This document shows, piece after piece, positions 63,693 to 64,000 of a stretch of 64,000 nt of DNA (the first letter of the stretch is position 1; every line of letters begins with the position of its first letter). The DNA comes from Bacteroidota bacterium (GTDB lineage Bacteria; Bacteroidota; Bacteroidia; Chitinophagales; Chitinophagaceae): the NCBI GenBank assembly GCA_018267725.1, contig JAFDXY010000001.1:16144-80143 (forward strand), read 5' to 3'. The position numbers were made by a program, and so were the translations under genes. The notes under the pieces are model-generated. The model had not been told where the DNA came from. It was given only the letters and a program-made list of their open reading frames with translations, and did no database searches.

Positions 63693-63733
63693 TAATTAGT
63701 AGTTAGTAGTTAGTAGTTAGTAATTAGGGTAGG
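63678..63733. repeat. 7-bp tandem repeats after the PID-CTERM-like gene
   Basis: Units TAGTAAT, TAGTAAT, TAGTAGT, TAGTAGT, TAGTAGT and TAGTAAT run through and past the stop codon. They are followed by TAGGGTA and GGGTATA. Confidence 0.75.
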
Positions 63734-63749
63734 GTATATAGAGTATAAA

Positions 63750-63788
63750 ATCCCGAAGGTTTAACAACTTTCGGGATGTTTTGTTTTG
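63750..63788 (+). terminator. Terminator after the PID-CTERM-like gene
   Basis: A 12-bp stem with one G-T pair (63750-63761 with 63766-63777, loop TAAC) is followed by GTTTTGTTTT. Confidence 0.85.
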
Positions 63789-63814
63789 TGAATTAGATAA
63801 GTTATTTCAGTTTT

Positions 63815-64000
63815 CCCGTCATTTCGATACCGCTTTAGCGGTAGAGAAATCTCTTCAAATAAATTCAACAGATTTCTCGTTTCACTCCGATATTCGGAGT
63901 TTCACTCGAAAAGATGATTCTGTCATGTCGAGCTTGTCGAGACATCTCATAAAGCAAGTAATAAGCAGAAATAAAACATCTCACTTCCTCGAAAAGATGT
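63815..64000. repeat. Fourth copy of the palindrome-rich repeat, cut by the window end
   Basis: It begins with CCCGTCATTTCGATACCG, as units 1 and 3 of the array at 60072. The first hairpin is ACCGCT/AGCGGT here, but ACCGCT/GGTGGT in units 1 and 3, where wobble pairs keep the stem. The unit continues beyond the window. Confidence 0.85.

Overview
The window reads as a piece of a Bacteroidota chromosome, most probably from the Chitinophagaceae or a near relative. The reasons are the low G+C content, promoters of the TAnnTTTG type, the near absence of Shine-Dalgarno sequences, a type IX secretion (T9SS) C-terminal signal, a PID-CTERM-like protein, a TonB-dependent receptor paired with a DUF5689 lipoprotein, split transketolase, and RpoN and ECF sigma factors. 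The genus assignment is inference. About 59 protein genes are supported. I saw no rRNA, tRNA, CRISPR array or intact insertion sequence.

Layout. 1-1128: the end of an MntA/HepT toxin-antitoxin pair and a pyrimidine-dimer glycosylase-like gene. 1213-5015 (minus): an ABC exporter, an ECF sigma factor with a small membrane partner, and an orphan transketolase N-terminal subunit. 5220-13058: a WecA-like transferase, frr, an EamA transporter, mscL, scpA, an RRM protein, and the rpsF-rpsR-rplI ribosomal operon behind a hairpin-rich leader. 13143-19031: a secreted endonuclease/phosphatase-fold protein divergent from a TonB receptor plus DUF5689 lipoprotein. 19155-24676: a HAD phosphatase, an acyltransferase, and a galactose locus (sodium/sugar symporter, galK, galT). 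24704-37232 (minus): rpoN and its neighbour, then after a gap a nine-gene run pheT, coiled-coil protein, zapA, rny, rplS, tatA, tatC, gatA, lytic transglycosylase. 37671-43926: dnaB, a DegT-family aminotransferase, an ECF/anti-sigma/outer-membrane-protein operon, and an L,D-transpeptidase. 43942-46907 (minus): a response regulator, a histidine kinase, a multi-pass membrane protein and an unknown protein. 47152-54552: purA, an acidic protein, pabB-like, rel, and a second ABC exporter.

The end of the window is the most unusual part. A small ORF plus nucleotidyltransferase module (54553-55241) lies between two diverged copies of the 3' end of the preceding ABC gene, which suggests recent insertion by recombination. 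The ATP synthase genes atpB-E-F-H-A follow, with a perfect 18-bp hairpin between atpF and atpH, and stop without atpG. An array of about 245-bp palindrome-rich repeats begins directly after atpA. A T9SS cargo gene and a small PID-CTERM-like gene follow, and another copy of the same repeat flanks them at the window end.

A second repeat class runs through the window: short tandem repeats with a 7-bp period. They sit in many intergenic gaps and also inside the coding sequences of the PabB-like enzyme and the second ABC exporter, where 42-nt blocks of six units keep the frame open.
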